Assembly (NCBI RefSeq): GCF_024834075.1
Contig: NZ_JANUXR010000004.1
Location: 62,001-126,000, forward strand
DNA: 64,000 nt
Direction of reading: 5' to 3'
Origin: Corynebacterium sp. HS2168-gen11
Lineage (GTDB): Bacteria; Actinomycetota; Actinomycetes; Mycobacteriales; Mycobacteriaceae
The position numbers were made by a program, and so were the translations under genes. The notes under the pieces were generated by a model, which was not told the origin of the DNA, searched no databases, and was given only the letters and a program-made list of their open reading frames with translations. Positions within the stretch are counted from its first letter, which is position 1, and every line of letters begins with the position of its first letter. Below are positions 19,827 to 29,159 of this stretch, piece by piece.

Positions 19827-21753
19827 TCACGCGCTCGTGCGCAGGTATGTACATTGGCGAGTCCTCTGCGATCTCAAACGCGTCGTAGAATTCGGCAATG
19901 TTGCCTGCAATCACGTTGCAACGGAACTCTGGTGGCGAGTGCGGATCAATCGCTAATAATTGGGCAGCCATCTCTGGGCGTGCTTTGCCGCGCCAAATAT
20001 GCGCCCACGACAAGAACAAGCGTTGCAGACCGTTGTATGTGTGCTGCGCTAATTCAGGATCCGCGTCCTCGGCCACAAACGGCAATATAGGGGAAGTTTC
20101 GAAATCCAGCCCTTGGTCGGCAAGGTACATGCGATAGGCAACCACGGCGATGCCTAATCCACCAAGGTCTCCGATGTTTTCCCCTAATGTGAACGCACCA
20201 TTGACACCGCTGGTCTTAATCGCAGAATCCCTTAATACAGTAGGGACCAAGCCCTGGAACTGCTCAACCAGCTTCGCCGTCAGCTCCTTAAATGCCGCCC
20301 GATCTTCATCTGTCCACCAGGACTGCAAGTCGCCGTCACCGTCGTATTCCGAACCTTGATCGTCGAACCCGTGTCCAATTTCGTGCCCAATGACCGCTCC
20401 AATTGCGCCGAAATTCTCGGCCGCGTCGGCCTCCGGGTTGAAAAATGGCGCGCGCAGGATTGCCGCTGGGAAGGTGATGTCGTTGACCGTCGGATTGTAG
20501 AACGCATTTATGGTTTGCGGCGTCGTGAGCCATTCGGAGCGGTCGTTTGGCTTGCCAATTTTCCCTAATTCGTGGGCGTGGGCATATTCAGCACCTGCCC
20601 GCACATTGGCCACCAAATCCGCCCCATTAGGGGAAAATTCGAGGCTGCTGTAGTCGCGCCACGTGTCCGGATAGCCAATCTTGGCCTGGAATTTCTCCAG
20701 CTTCTCCAGCGCCTTCGCCCGCGTCGCGTCAGTCATCCAGGTCAGTGTCGAGATGCGCTCTCGATAAGCCTTAATGAGGTAGTCGACGAGCGTGAGCATT
20801 TCCTGCTTCGAGCTCGCAGGGAAGTGCTTTTCGACGAACAATTGCCCAATATCGTCGCCCACGAAGCTTTCCGCCAGCCCAAGGGCGCGCTTCCAACGGT
20901 CGCGTTGGACTTGCGTTCCCGAGAGAACCGTGCCGTAGAACGCGAAACTGGCGTTCGAGATGGCGTCGGTAAGCACGCTGGCACGGCCGCTCAGGATGTG
21001 CCAGGTGGCCCAGAGCTTCCAATCGTCAAGCCGCTCGTTCCTTAATAGGGAGTCGAGGTGCTCGAAGTAGCTCGGCATCATGACGATCGTGCGCTGGTCC
21101 GGCAGCCCCGTCGCGCGCAACATGGCCGCGAGTGACGCTGGCATTTCGTCGAACGTCATCGGGTTGAAGGTTTTGACGGCTTCGCGCGAACTGACGACGT
21201 CCCAATGGCCGGCGGCGATTTCGCTCTCGAGCTTGACGACGCGCTGGGCCGCCTCCTTCGCCGCATCCCCTAATAGGAAGGCGAGCATGGTGGCCACGTG
21301 ATCCTCGTACAATTTGAGCACTTCGGCGTGGGCCTCTTCGCGGTAGTAGGCCTCATCAGGCAACCCCAGACCGCCCTGGTGGATGTAGGCGACGGAGACT
21401 TCTGAGCCGGAGTCTTTGGTCACCGCGGCGCCGAACGGCGCGCTGATGCCAGTGCGGTTCAATTTCCCTAATGAGAGGATGAACTCGTCGATGCTTGCCA
21501 CCTCAAGCAGATCCAAATCTTCCTTAATAGGAGACAAGCCGGCGGCCTCGATGGCCTCGGTGTCCATAAAGGAACTGTAGAGCGCGCCAGCGAGCGAATC
21601 CGGCGAAGCTTGGACGATCTCGTGGACCTCCGCCTCTGATTGGTCGCGGAGCTGGTAGAAGATGCCGTCATTCGCGCGGTCCTCAGGGATGACGTGGTTA
21701 TCAAGCCATGGACCATTCACGAATCGGAAAAGGTCAGTTAGTGTTATTCTCAT
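19816..21753 (-). CDS. M13-family (neprilysin-like) zinc metallopeptidase
   Basis: 645 residues without a signal peptide, as in actinobacterial PepO-type enzymes. The zinc motif VIGHEIGHGFDDQG (HExxH) is near residue 470 and the third ligand lies in TLGENIGDLGG near 525. NAFYNPTVNDITFPAAIL is the conserved substrate-binding strand. It cleaves peptides and small proteins. The coding sequence carries many copies of the repeat TTTCCYTAATRGGG on its antisense strand. Confidence 0.93.
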   Translation of the reverse strand: MRITLTDLFRFVNGPWLDNHVIPEDRANDGIFYQLRDQSEAEVHEIVQASPDSLAGALYSSFMDTEAIEAAGLSPIKEDLDLLEVASIDEFILSLGKLNRTGISAPFGAAVTKDSGSEVSVAYIHQGGLGLPDEAYYREEAHAEVLKLYEDHVATMLAFLLGDAAKEAAQRVVKLESEIAAGHWDVVSSREAVKTFNPMTFDEMPASLAAMLRATGLPDQRTIVMMPSYFEHLDSLLRNERLDDWKLWATWHILSGRASVLTDAISNASFAFYGTVLSGTQVQRDRWKRALGLAESFVGDDIGQLFVEKHFPASSKQEMLTLVDYLIKAYRERISTLTWMTDATRAKALEKLEKFQAKIGYPDTWRDYSSLEFSPNGADLVANVRAGAEYAHAHELGKIGKPNDRSEWLTTPQTINAFYNPTVNDITFPAAILRAPFFNPEADAAENFGAIGAVIGHEIGHGFDDQGSEYDGDGDLQSWWTDEDRAAFKELTAKLVEQFQGLVPTVLRDSAIKTSGVNGAFTLGENIGDLGGLGIAVVAYRMYLADQGLDFETSPILPFVAEDADPELAQHTYNGLQRLFLSWAHIWRGKARPEMAAQLLAIDPHSPPEFRCNVIAGNIAEFYDAFEIAEDSPMYIPAHERVTIW

Positions 21754-21793
21754 AGTCTTATTCTACGTGAATTTCCTTAATAGGGGGTTGGTT

Positions 21794-22294
21794 TTGTATT
21801 TGCATCACCAATTATCGCGCCGCGACTGGCTCATCCTCACCACCGCATTTGCCATGTTGTGCCTGCTGCCGGTGGTCGCGTGGGCCGTGGTGCCGGACCG
21901 GCATGTGCGTTCCGAACTGTTCCTAGGCGATCCAGCGGCGCAGTGGGTGGTGGCCCCGCAGCACGCGGTCGAGTGCGAGGAAATGTTCGAGCTCACGGCG
22001 GCTGGCGCGTGGCGATGTCCTGGGGCGCAGGTGGTCACGCGCGTGGTCCCGGCTGGCCAGATACCTGAGCGCACGGTCCGCCGGGCGATGCGCGGCTATG
22101 CGCATGTATCTACCTCCGCCGAAGTGCTTCACGACGCCAACCTCTACCGAATCCATGCCCAAAATGTCGAATTACTTATGCTGTTTGGTTCGGAATCTCA
22201 TGAAGGATTGGCCTTAATGGTGCAGGTTTCCGGCCCGGATGCCACGCGCTGGGCCGGCACCTTGGCCCAAGACTTACAGCGCGTAAAGGTATAA
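21794..22294 (+). CDS. Hypothetical membrane-anchored protein before the PrsW-like protease
   Basis: About 166 residues; the start is uncertain (TTG at 21788, 21794 or 21800) because a GGGGG from a repeat copy seems to serve as ribosome site. One N-terminal membrane helix (LTTAFAMLCLLPVVAWAVV) precedes an extracytoplasmic domain with two cysteines (VECEEMFE, WRCPGA) that could form a disulfide. It is not recognised. It ends 5 bp before the PrsW-like gene, so the two are probably co-expressed and may interact. Confidence 0.6.
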   Translation: MYLHHQLSRRDWLILTTAFAMLCLLPVVAWAVVPDRHVRSELFLGDPAAQWVVAPQHAVECEEMFELTAAGAWRCPGAQVVTRVVPAGQIPERTVRRAMRGYAHVSTSAEVLHDANLYRIHAQNVELLMLFGSESHEGLALMVQVSGPDATRWAGTLAQDLQRVKV

Positions 22295-22299
22295 GCACC

Positions 22300-23130
22300 A
22301 TGCGATATTTCCTAATATTTCTCGCGGTAATTTCCTTAATGGGGGCAGGGCTGATGGCGGCCGCGCAGCCCGCGGTCGGCGCCGTCGGCCTGATTGGCGC
22401 CGCGGCGTACGCCCTGATCTTGTTCGCCGTTTTGCGACGCAGCCCGCTGGTTCCGTCCCAGGCGGATTGGCGCTGGGTGGCGTCGTCGGTGCTGTGGGGT
22501 GGGCTGGTGTCCTTGGGACTGGTCAGCCTGGTGGGTGTGCCCCTATTAGGGCTTGCGGAGCGGTTGGGGGTGCCGTGGATGACCGCGTCGATAAGCGGCG
22601 CGTACCCGGAAGAGCTCATTAAGGCTTTGGGTGTGTTGGTGATTATGCTGGCGTTTCGGCTGGATCGTCCGTGGCATGGGCTGAGTACGGGCGTGCTGGT
22701 CGGTTTTGGTTTCGATGTGGCCGAGAATTACCTTTACGGTTTTGCCGGCGCCATGCTGCACCCGGATTCGGACGCGGCGGGCGCGGTGCAGACGTGGGTG
22801 CTGCGGTCGCTGCTGGGGCCTGGCCTGCATATTGCGCTGACGGCGCTGGCGGGTTTTGGCGTGGGGCTGTTTGTGACTCGGCGTTCCCGCAGCTTTACGA
22901 CGCTCGCCAGCTGGCTGTTTCTCGCGTTCAGTTTGCATTTCCTGTGGAATCTGCAGTCGTTTGTGACCCTTGCGCTGGTGTCGCTGGTGCTGTACCCGCT
23001 GGTGATATGGCTGTGGGTCTCCCAAAGCCGGCTGGCGCGCGCGGATTGGGAGACCCCGATTCGAAGCCTTAGTGTTTTTCGGTCTCGATATTCTGATGCC
23101 CTGGATTCCACAGGCCCGAGCGTTGAATAA
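22300..23130 (+). CDS. PrsW-family intramembrane metalloprotease
   Basis: 276 residues with seven or eight hydrophobic helices. The three PrsW/CPBP-like motifs are present: YPEELIKALGV (EExxK) near residue 105, GFGFDVAENYLY (FxxxEN) near 142, and GPGLHIALTALAGFG (His) near 180. Such proteases perform site-1 cleavage of anti-sigma factors or process membrane peptides. The 3' end overlaps the convergent emb gene by 62 bp. Confidence 0.8.
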   Translation: MRYFLIFLAVISLMGAGLMAAAQPAVGAVGLIGAAAYALILFAVLRRSPLVPSQADWRWVASSVLWGGLVSLGLVSLVGVPLLGLAERLGVPWMTASISGAYPEELIKALGVLVIMLAFRLDRPWHGLSTGVLVGFGFDVAENYLYGFAGAMLHPDSDAAGAVQTWVLRSLLGPGLHIALTALAGFGVGLFVTRRSRSFTTLASWLFLAFSLHFLWNLQSFVTLALVSLVLYPLVIWLWVSQSRLARADWETPIRSLSVFRSRYSDALDSTGPSVE

Positions 23131-26100
23131 CGGTTTCCTTAATGAGGGCCGGTTGCGGGGTCACGCCCGCTGAGTCTGGCCGCGGCTGGTACACCTCGAG
23201 GGCGCCCCAATCGCGGTTCCAGTCTTGGTCGGCGTAGGTCGGCAGCTCATAGGAGACCACCACTGCTTCGGCAGTACCAGTTGCGCCGCCGCCATAGTAG
23301 TCCTGGAAGGTTGCGCCAGAGACTTTGCCCTTGGCGTCGGCACTAATGCGGTATTGCGGGATTTCGGCTACACCGGCGTAGTGGTTAAATGGCCGCTGGC
23401 ATGGGAATTGCAGTGGCACTGCCCAGTCGAGCAGGCCTGGGGTATCCGACCCAATAATTTCCTTAATGGGGGAAAGGTGTGGAACGCGCGGCGGCGTGAA
23501 GGCTAACCACTCCTGCTCATCAAAGGACGAGTCGACGGCGTGGAGCCGAATCAGGTTTGCCTCTGCTGGAAGGTCGGCAAGCGGGAGGCGCAGGTTGCGC
23601 CAGTTCGAGGTGATGCCGACGTCGTAAAGCATGGCTTCGCCAAGGCTGGTGATGGTGCCGGCGGAGTCTTGATGGGCGTATTCGACAATCAGGTCGCGGC
23701 CTTGCTGAATGATACCATCAGGGTCGCGGTGCTTGATCTTGCCGGCTGCCGAGACAACCAACAGCGGAGTATCGTCGCTGCGCGGTGGCAGCTGATACCA
23801 GGTGGTGGTCAGCTCGCCATAATACTGAGGCCCCTCGGTGAACGAGCCCACAACTGGCACGATCTGCGGGTCGAGGTTAAACGGCAGGCGGATGAAGGAT
23901 CCGTTAATGCCGGCCGTCTCGCGGACACCGAGGGTGCGATTCATGTTCTCGGCGGCGGAGACCAAGAGGGGGTGTTGGTGGTGGCCGATGGGTTGGATGC
24001 GTTCAGAATCAAAGCCGGTTCCCCCATTAAGGGAATCGCCGAGGCTGCCCTTAATTGGCGTGAGGAAAGACTCGTTGGTGTTGGTTTCGGCAAGAATGAA
24101 ATCGGCGAGTCCACAGCTGTTACCAGTAAGACTGCGCAGGTTGCCGAGGCCGACCGAATAGGCAGGGTATTGGGCAATGAATCCTTTGGCCATGGAAGCC
24201 ATGCTGAAACTGACCGCGATGGCGCTAAACGCGGCGATTGGGGCGGCGAAGAAATGCGCGAAGCGGACAGAGTGAGTATGAGATTCGTTGGCGCGGAAAT
24301 AGTAAATGGTGCCGGTGAGCAACACCATTAAGGAAATGCCGAGCATGACGGTGGAGGCTTCGATCTCATTGACCTGAATCGACTTATCCCACCATGGCAC
24401 ACCGTAGGAGGAGACGTACCAGAATCCGTTGGTGCCAGATAGACAGAAGGCGAAAATGAACAGGAGTCCACCAAGCACTAAGAGACGCGAGTGCTTGGAT
24501 CGGCTGCCGAAATCGCTCAAGGCCACTGCGGCTAGGCCGGAAAGTGCGGCTGCGATGCCGGCCCATACGCCAAAGTGGTGCGTCCACTTGGTTGGGGTGA
24601 AGCTCATGAAGAACAAGGTGCCAATAAACGCCATGAGCAGGCGTGTCGCTGGGCCATGCAGAGAGCCTGGTACCTTGCCGTTGCGCAGCATCGAGGCAAA
24701 TACGAGTCCGGCTGCAAGGAAGGTAAACAGCACAGCGAAGCGACGCGCAAAGGACCCGTCGACGGTTTGCTGGAACAGCGTTTCGAAGCGCACCCACTCT
24801 TGGAACCATTGCAACGATGGGCCTTTTTCGCTACGCACGTGAATGGACTCTAAAACAGTCATGAGGGTTTGGTCGCCAAAAACAACCACTAAAACAGTGG
24901 TCCCCACAGCCGCAAATGGTGCCAGCAGCACTACCCAATCCACCAGCGTCTGGGCCCGATTCGCCATGATCCGCAAGATCAGCGGAAGACTAATCAGCAG
25001 CACCGCCACCGCCATAAGGCCGGTTGGTCCGCAGGCGAGCACAAAGGCTGCCGTAATTGTGCCAAACGCGGCAGGAGCCAGGCGCTTGTGGGCAATGGCG
25101 CGTTCGCAAGCCGCCCAGGTCATTAAGGTTCCAAGGGCAATAATTGGCTCTGGTCGCAGGCCGTTGTTGTACGGCAGCCAGAATGCCAAAAACATTAAGG
25201 CGGTGGTCCACTGGGCGGCTTTGCGCGTGCCAATGGCATGCCCTAAGCGCGGCAGAATCTCTCGCGACAGCAGCAGCCAAATCGCAGCTGCGGCCAACAG
25301 CGATGGCAACCGCATCCAAACGGAAGAGGTAGAAATCTGCGCCATGTAGCCGAGGAAATCATAGTAAGGGGCACCAAATGGCGATTCAGGCACACCGAAC
25401 CAGCGGTAATAATTGGCCATGTAGTCGGAGTGCATAGAGGCACGCGCCATGGTCAGAATAAAACCGTCGTCGGAGGTGTTGGCGCCAAAAATATACCAAT
25501 AGCCCAGCACACTCGCGACCACCCCATCCAGCCAGCGCGGCCGGAAGGTTCCCTTGCTGAACAACGGATAGCGGCCCTTACCGTCGAGCGCATCGAGGCG
25601 CAGCAGCGCCCAGAACGACAGCAGCATTGCTACCAGACCGCCGATGATCGCGGCGTATTTCAGCATGCTTGGCGACGAGGTGTACCTGGAATTAATTGTG
25701 ATATCGACATGCAAGCCGGCGTCGAGAAGCTTGGTTGCTTGCGGATCAAGTTCGGTATAGATACCCGCAACCTGTGGGCGCAAATCCTCATCTTCTTCGG
25801 AGGTTACCGAATATTTCCCTAATAGGACGGTGGTCGTGGTGGCGGTGGACTCGACGCGAAGCTGCGCGTCGGCAGGCAGTTGCGCGACACTGGCGGCGTC
25901 GAGCTGGAAAATGATTTCATCGCGGGCGAGCACGTCGAGGTTGCCCTCAGTAGAGCGCACGAATAAGCCCCGGGTAGTGGCTTGCGGCGATTCCGGTGGC
26001 AAGGTGCCAACCAGCAGATTTTCGCCAGGGCGCAGGTGTTCACGGGCTGCGATTGGCACCGTGATTTGGAGTGATTCTGGGGCGTAGGCAACCAGTGGTG

Positions 26101-26254
26101 CGGTCACCGACTGTAAGGATTGGCGTTGTGGCCAGCTAATTTCCGACTGCACTTGATTGACTGGCAGGAAAGGGGTGAGCACAAAGAGGAGAAAGCCCAC
26201 GCTGCCGAAGATTGTTGCGAGACGACGCAGCCACGTTGGAGAAGTCTGAATCAT
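23069..26254 (-). CDS. emb: Emb-type arabinosyltransferase
   Basis: Large GT-C membrane enzyme that polymerises the arabinan of arabinogalactan from decaprenyl-phosphoarabinose, and the target of ethambutol in relatives. It has 1061 residues from ATG 26254, which overlaps the aftA stop (ATGA). An N-terminal helix precedes a periplasmic domain (30-200). The GT-C acidic motif GANTSDDGFILTMAR is near residue 245, with multiple helices to about 680 and a C-terminal carbohydrate-binding domain. Corynebacteria usually have one Emb where mycobacteria have EmbA/B/C. Repeat copies are tolerated in-frame, for example SPIKEIIG and LIKETVI. Confidence 0.93.
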   Translation of the reverse strand: MIQTSPTWLRRLATIFGSVGFLLFVLTPFLPVNQVQSEISWPQRQSLQSVTAPLVAYAPESLQITVPIAAREHLRPGENLLVGTLPPESPQATTRGLFVRSTEGNLDVLARDEIIFQLDAASVAQLPADAQLRVESTATTTTVLLGKYSVTSEEDEDLRPQVAGIYTELDPQATKLLDAGLHVDITINSRYTSSPSMLKYAAIIGGLVAMLLSFWALLRLDALDGKGRYPLFSKGTFRPRWLDGVVASVLGYWYIFGANTSDDGFILTMARASMHSDYMANYYRWFGVPESPFGAPYYDFLGYMAQISTSSVWMRLPSLLAAAAIWLLLSREILPRLGHAIGTRKAAQWTTALMFLAFWLPYNNGLRPEPIIALGTLMTWAACERAIAHKRLAPAAFGTITAAFVLACGPTGLMAVAVLLISLPLILRIMANRAQTLVDWVVLLAPFAAVGTTVLVVVFGDQTLMTVLESIHVRSEKGPSLQWFQEWVRFETLFQQTVDGSFARRFAVLFTFLAAGLVFASMLRNGKVPGSLHGPATRLLMAFIGTLFFMSFTPTKWTHHFGVWAGIAAALSGLAAVALSDFGSRSKHSRLLVLGGLLFIFAFCLSGTNGFWYVSSYGVPWWDKSIQVNEIEASTVMLGISLMVLLTGTIYYFRANESHTHSVRFAHFFAAPIAAFSAIAVSFSMASMAKGFIAQYPAYSVGLGNLRSLTGNSCGLADFILAETNTNESFLTPIKGSLGDSLNGGTGFDSERIQPIGHHQHPLLVSAAENMNRTLGVRETAGINGSFIRLPFNLDPQIVPVVGSFTEGPQYYGELTTTWYQLPPRSDDTPLLVVSAAGKIKHRDPDGIIQQGRDLIVEYAHQDSAGTITSLGEAMLYDVGITSNWRNLRLPLADLPAEANLIRLHAVDSSFDEQEWLAFTPPRVPHLSPIKEIIGSDTPGLLDWAVPLQFPCQRPFNHYAGVAEIPQYRISADAKGKVSGATFQDYYGGGATGTAEAVVVSYELPTYADQDWNRDWGALEVYQPRPDSAGVTPQPALIKETVIQRSGLWNPGHQNIETEKH

Positions 26255-28272
26255 GAACGAGTCACCACCACGAACGGTCCGATCTGATGAGCCTGCCACA
26301 TGCTGCCTGGCCCGAGGAAAATATTGGGGTTGAAGCGAATGCCACGGAAACGCACATTCGGGTTATTAGGGTAAATATCTTCGGCGAGGTCATAATTCCA
26401 GCCGTCGACACTTTCACCGTTGGCGAAGCGTTGGATGGTGTCGGCCAAATCGGCTCGGAAAATAAACACATCAGGTGCTTTCCACGGGGCCCTATTAAGC
26501 TGAGTGACAAATGCCTTTGGAGTTTGAAGCGTGGTCCAACTGTGCTTGGCCCAATCTTCAATGGACGCATTCCGGCGATCGAATTCCCCTAATGGGTTTG
26601 CATAGTGACTCGTAAAGCCTTGGAAGCCACGGAACGGATGGAAGGACATGAAATTACGTTCGTCAGTCAAGATCACGATATCGCGCGGTGGCCGGCCGCC
26701 CAAGTCATCTTGGATGGTCTGTGAAATCTCTTGATAGTACTGGCTGGCATCAGCTGGATACCGATCGGCACGCTGCCCATACCCGTCGGTGTCAGAAAAG
26801 GCGTGGTGCAAGCCGCGAGCGTTATACTGCGGAATATTTTGTACGTAGGACAAACTGCCAATGGTCAGCAATGCCACCAGTACGGTATTGATCGTGTGAG
26901 AGGTTTTGGCGGAAAACTGCTCTGAAACCAGCTGATGAATGTTAAACAGACGCAAGTCGGCCAGCCCTAATACACCAGCGGTGGCTAATTGCAGGGTAAT
27001 CACCGTATCCAGGCGGAATCCAAGGAGGGTGCGTCCGGTTAATGTCATGGCCATGGACAGGCCAGCCCAGGCATAAAACAGCATTAAGGAAATGCCCATC
27101 ACGCGCACATCAGAATTACCTGCGCGCGCAAGCAAATAAATCACGCCGATGGTGCACAAAATGCCGACCACACTTGGGGCGAGCATTGGTAGCGGGAACT
27201 GAGAACCATCGATTGGCAAATAGTGGGTAGCGGTCGCCTCGTTTGTCGGCTTTCCACTTAAGATCTGCCATAGATATGGGTGCCACCACACTGCAGCAAA
27301 GGCGATCGAACCGATGCCGATGGTCATTAAGCGAAGCAGTGGCGCGATCGAGCGGAAAATGAAACCGGAAAAAATTGCCGCCACAATAATTGCGCTTAAG
27401 GCCACCACTGCGGTGTAGAGGGTATATGCCGAGGCAGAGTAGCCTAAGAATAAGGTGGAGCCGATAATCGCCAGTCGCCTACCGGTTAGGGCGCGGTTTA
27501 GCAGAACGGAAACTGCAGGTACTCCGAGTGCAACAATTGCCGCATACGGTTCCTCAGGATTCATCACCAGCGTAATTGCGGTTGTGACCAGCGCAATAGC
27601 TGTTGCGATTGGTAGGCTGCCGGTTAATCGCTGCCACACCGGCACCAGCACGCAGGCCGCAGCGGCAATTGACACCAGCGCCCATGGCTGGAACGCCTCC
27701 CAGCCAGGAATGCCTAAGAGATTGCCTAAGCGTCCACCAAACCAGAACCACAAGCTTGGATAGAACGATGGCAGATCAATATAGTTCATGTCCGATAAGT
27801 GCCAGTCATCGGTCAAGCGGGTTAAAAATTGCGTGCGGAAACCCTGATCCACATTCAAGCCGTCCAGATACAGACGCGTTGGCGCTAATGGGATCGCTAA
27901 GGTTGTCACCACCAACGCCGCAGGTGAAAGATAGGTTACGCCATAGCTCAGCGCCGTTCGCCACCGCGGGCGAGCTTGTCGACGCTTTTCATCGCGCACC
28001 CACATCAGCACCACACCAGCAACCATCAACAGCACAAGGAACGAAGTCAATGAGCTTAATGCCTGGGTTACCAATGAGGCTCCGAAGGCTGGCAAATTCG
28101 TGGTTTTGAGAATCTTCCAGCAGATTAAGGTTGCTAAGCCGCCGCCGATTGCGGCAAACAGGACGCCCAGAATCGTCTGCTTCCTATTAAGGAGATCAGG
28201 GGAGTAGGCCTCTTCCTTGCTGGTATCTAAGGTGTTGTCTGCTAAATGACGTGGTGGTTCCATTACAGTCAT
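26251..28272 (-). CDS. aftA: Galactan 5-O-arabinofuranosyltransferase AftA
   Basis: GT-C enzyme that primes galactan with the first arabinofuranose residues. About 673 residues from ATG 28272 (MTVMEPPRHLADN), preceded by GGAAGA; ATG 28263 is an alternative. Eleven or more membrane helices precede a soluble C-terminal part ending FLGPGSMWQAHQIGPFVVV. The identity rests on overall character, DGLNVDQGFRTQFLTRLTDD near 140 and the position between emb and dprE2, as in other Corynebacteriales. It overlaps emb by 4 bp. Confidence 0.92.
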   Translation of the reverse strand: MTVMEPPRHLADNTLDTSKEEAYSPDLLNRKQTILGVLFAAIGGGLATLICWKILKTTNLPAFGASLVTQALSSLTSFLVLLMVAGVVLMWVRDEKRRQARPRWRTALSYGVTYLSPAALVVTTLAIPLAPTRLYLDGLNVDQGFRTQFLTRLTDDWHLSDMNYIDLPSFYPSLWFWFGGRLGNLLGIPGWEAFQPWALVSIAAAACVLVPVWQRLTGSLPIATAIALVTTAITLVMNPEEPYAAIVALGVPAVSVLLNRALTGRRLAIIGSTLFLGYSASAYTLYTAVVALSAIIVAAIFSGFIFRSIAPLLRLMTIGIGSIAFAAVWWHPYLWQILSGKPTNEATATHYLPIDGSQFPLPMLAPSVVGILCTIGVIYLLARAGNSDVRVMGISLMLFYAWAGLSMAMTLTGRTLLGFRLDTVITLQLATAGVLGLADLRLFNIHQLVSEQFSAKTSHTINTVLVALLTIGSLSYVQNIPQYNARGLHHAFSDTDGYGQRADRYPADASQYYQEISQTIQDDLGGRPPRDIVILTDERNFMSFHPFRGFQGFTSHYANPLGEFDRRNASIEDWAKHSWTTLQTPKAFVTQLNRAPWKAPDVFIFRADLADTIQRFANGESVDGWNYDLAEDIYPNNPNVRFRGIRFNPNIFLGPGSMWQAHQIGPFVVVTRS

Positions 28273-28329
28273 GGTTCTAAGTCTTCCACATAACTGAGAG
28301 AACATCGTGCCCTGACACTTGAAATGCAA

Positions 28330-28359
28330 CAACCCCTACGGAAAATAACGTAGGGGTTG
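28330..28359. terminator. Hairpin between dprE2 and aftA
   Basis: Perfect 11-bp stem CAACCCCTACG / CGTAGGGGTTG with an 8-base loop and only a weak T-rich tail on the minus strand. It may attenuate dprE1-dprE2 transcripts or be a processing site. Confidence 0.5.
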
Positions 28360-28375
28360 CATAGTATCTGCGGTC

Positions 28376-29137
28376 TTAGAATGGCAGCTTTCTAAAAATG
28401 GCCTGCGGAATGAACTTAAAGGCCAGTGACACATACTGGAACAGTGGGTGCACAAAGATGGCTTGCTTACGATCCAGCACAGCCTGCACCGTGGCAGTTG
28501 CAACATCTTCGCGGTTGACGGTCAATGGTGCTTCACCAGCATCAGCCGACATCTTGGTGCGGACCTGGCCTGGGCGGACGACGAGCACGTGCACGCCAAA
28601 TTCACGCAGCGCTTCGCCAAGGTTGATATAGAAACCATCCATACCAGCTTTTGCTGCACCATACACGAAATTGGAGCGACGAACGCGCTGACCAGCAACT
28701 GAGCTTAATGCCACAATGCTGCCGTGGCCTTGTTGCTTGAACTTGCGTCCGAGGAGCACGCCGACGGAAACCGGTGCAGTGAAATTGGTGTGTGCTGAAG
28801 CTACAGCCAAGGATTGATCCTGCCACAGGGCTTCTTGATCACCCAAGGTGCCAAAGGCCACGATGGCAACGTCAATATCGCCATTTGCGAAGGCCAAGTC
28901 GATGGCATCCTGATGGCTATCAAAGTTGGTGGCATCAAAGTCAATCACATCAACATCGGTTGCACCAGCGGTTTTGCAAGCCGAAACGGCGTCGTCAAGC
29001 CTTGGTGAATCTGGGCGAGCAGCTAAAATGACGCGCGCCGGGCCTTTGGCAAGAAATTCGGTGACGATTGCTAGGCCGATCTCGGAGGTACCGCCGAGGA
29101 GGAGAATATTTTGGGCTTGGCCCACAGCGTTGAGCAT
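28376..29137 (-). CDS. dprE2: Decaprenylphosphoryl-2-keto-erythropentose reductase DprE2
   Basis: SDR enzyme of 253 residues that completes epimerisation of decaprenyl-phosphoribose to the arabinose donor with NADH. LLGGTSEIGLAIV is the cofactor loop near residue 13, SSVAGQRVRR and YGAAKAGMDGF carry the catalytic Ser, Tyr and Lys near 140-165. The gene follows dprE1 by 22 bp in the same direction. Confidence 0.93.
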   Translation of the reverse strand: MLNAVGQAQNILLLGGTSEIGLAIVTEFLAKGPARVILAARPDSPRLDDAVSACKTAGATDVDVIDFDATNFDSHQDAIDLAFANGDIDVAIVAFGTLGDQEALWQDQSLAVASAHTNFTAPVSVGVLLGRKFKQQGHGSIVALSSVAGQRVRRSNFVYGAAKAGMDGFYINLGEALREFGVHVLVVRPGQVRTKMSADAGEAPLTVNREDVATATVQAVLDRKQAIFVHPLFQYVSLAFKFIPQAIFRKLPF

Positions 29138-29159
29138 AGGTACATGCCTTTCTTATAAG

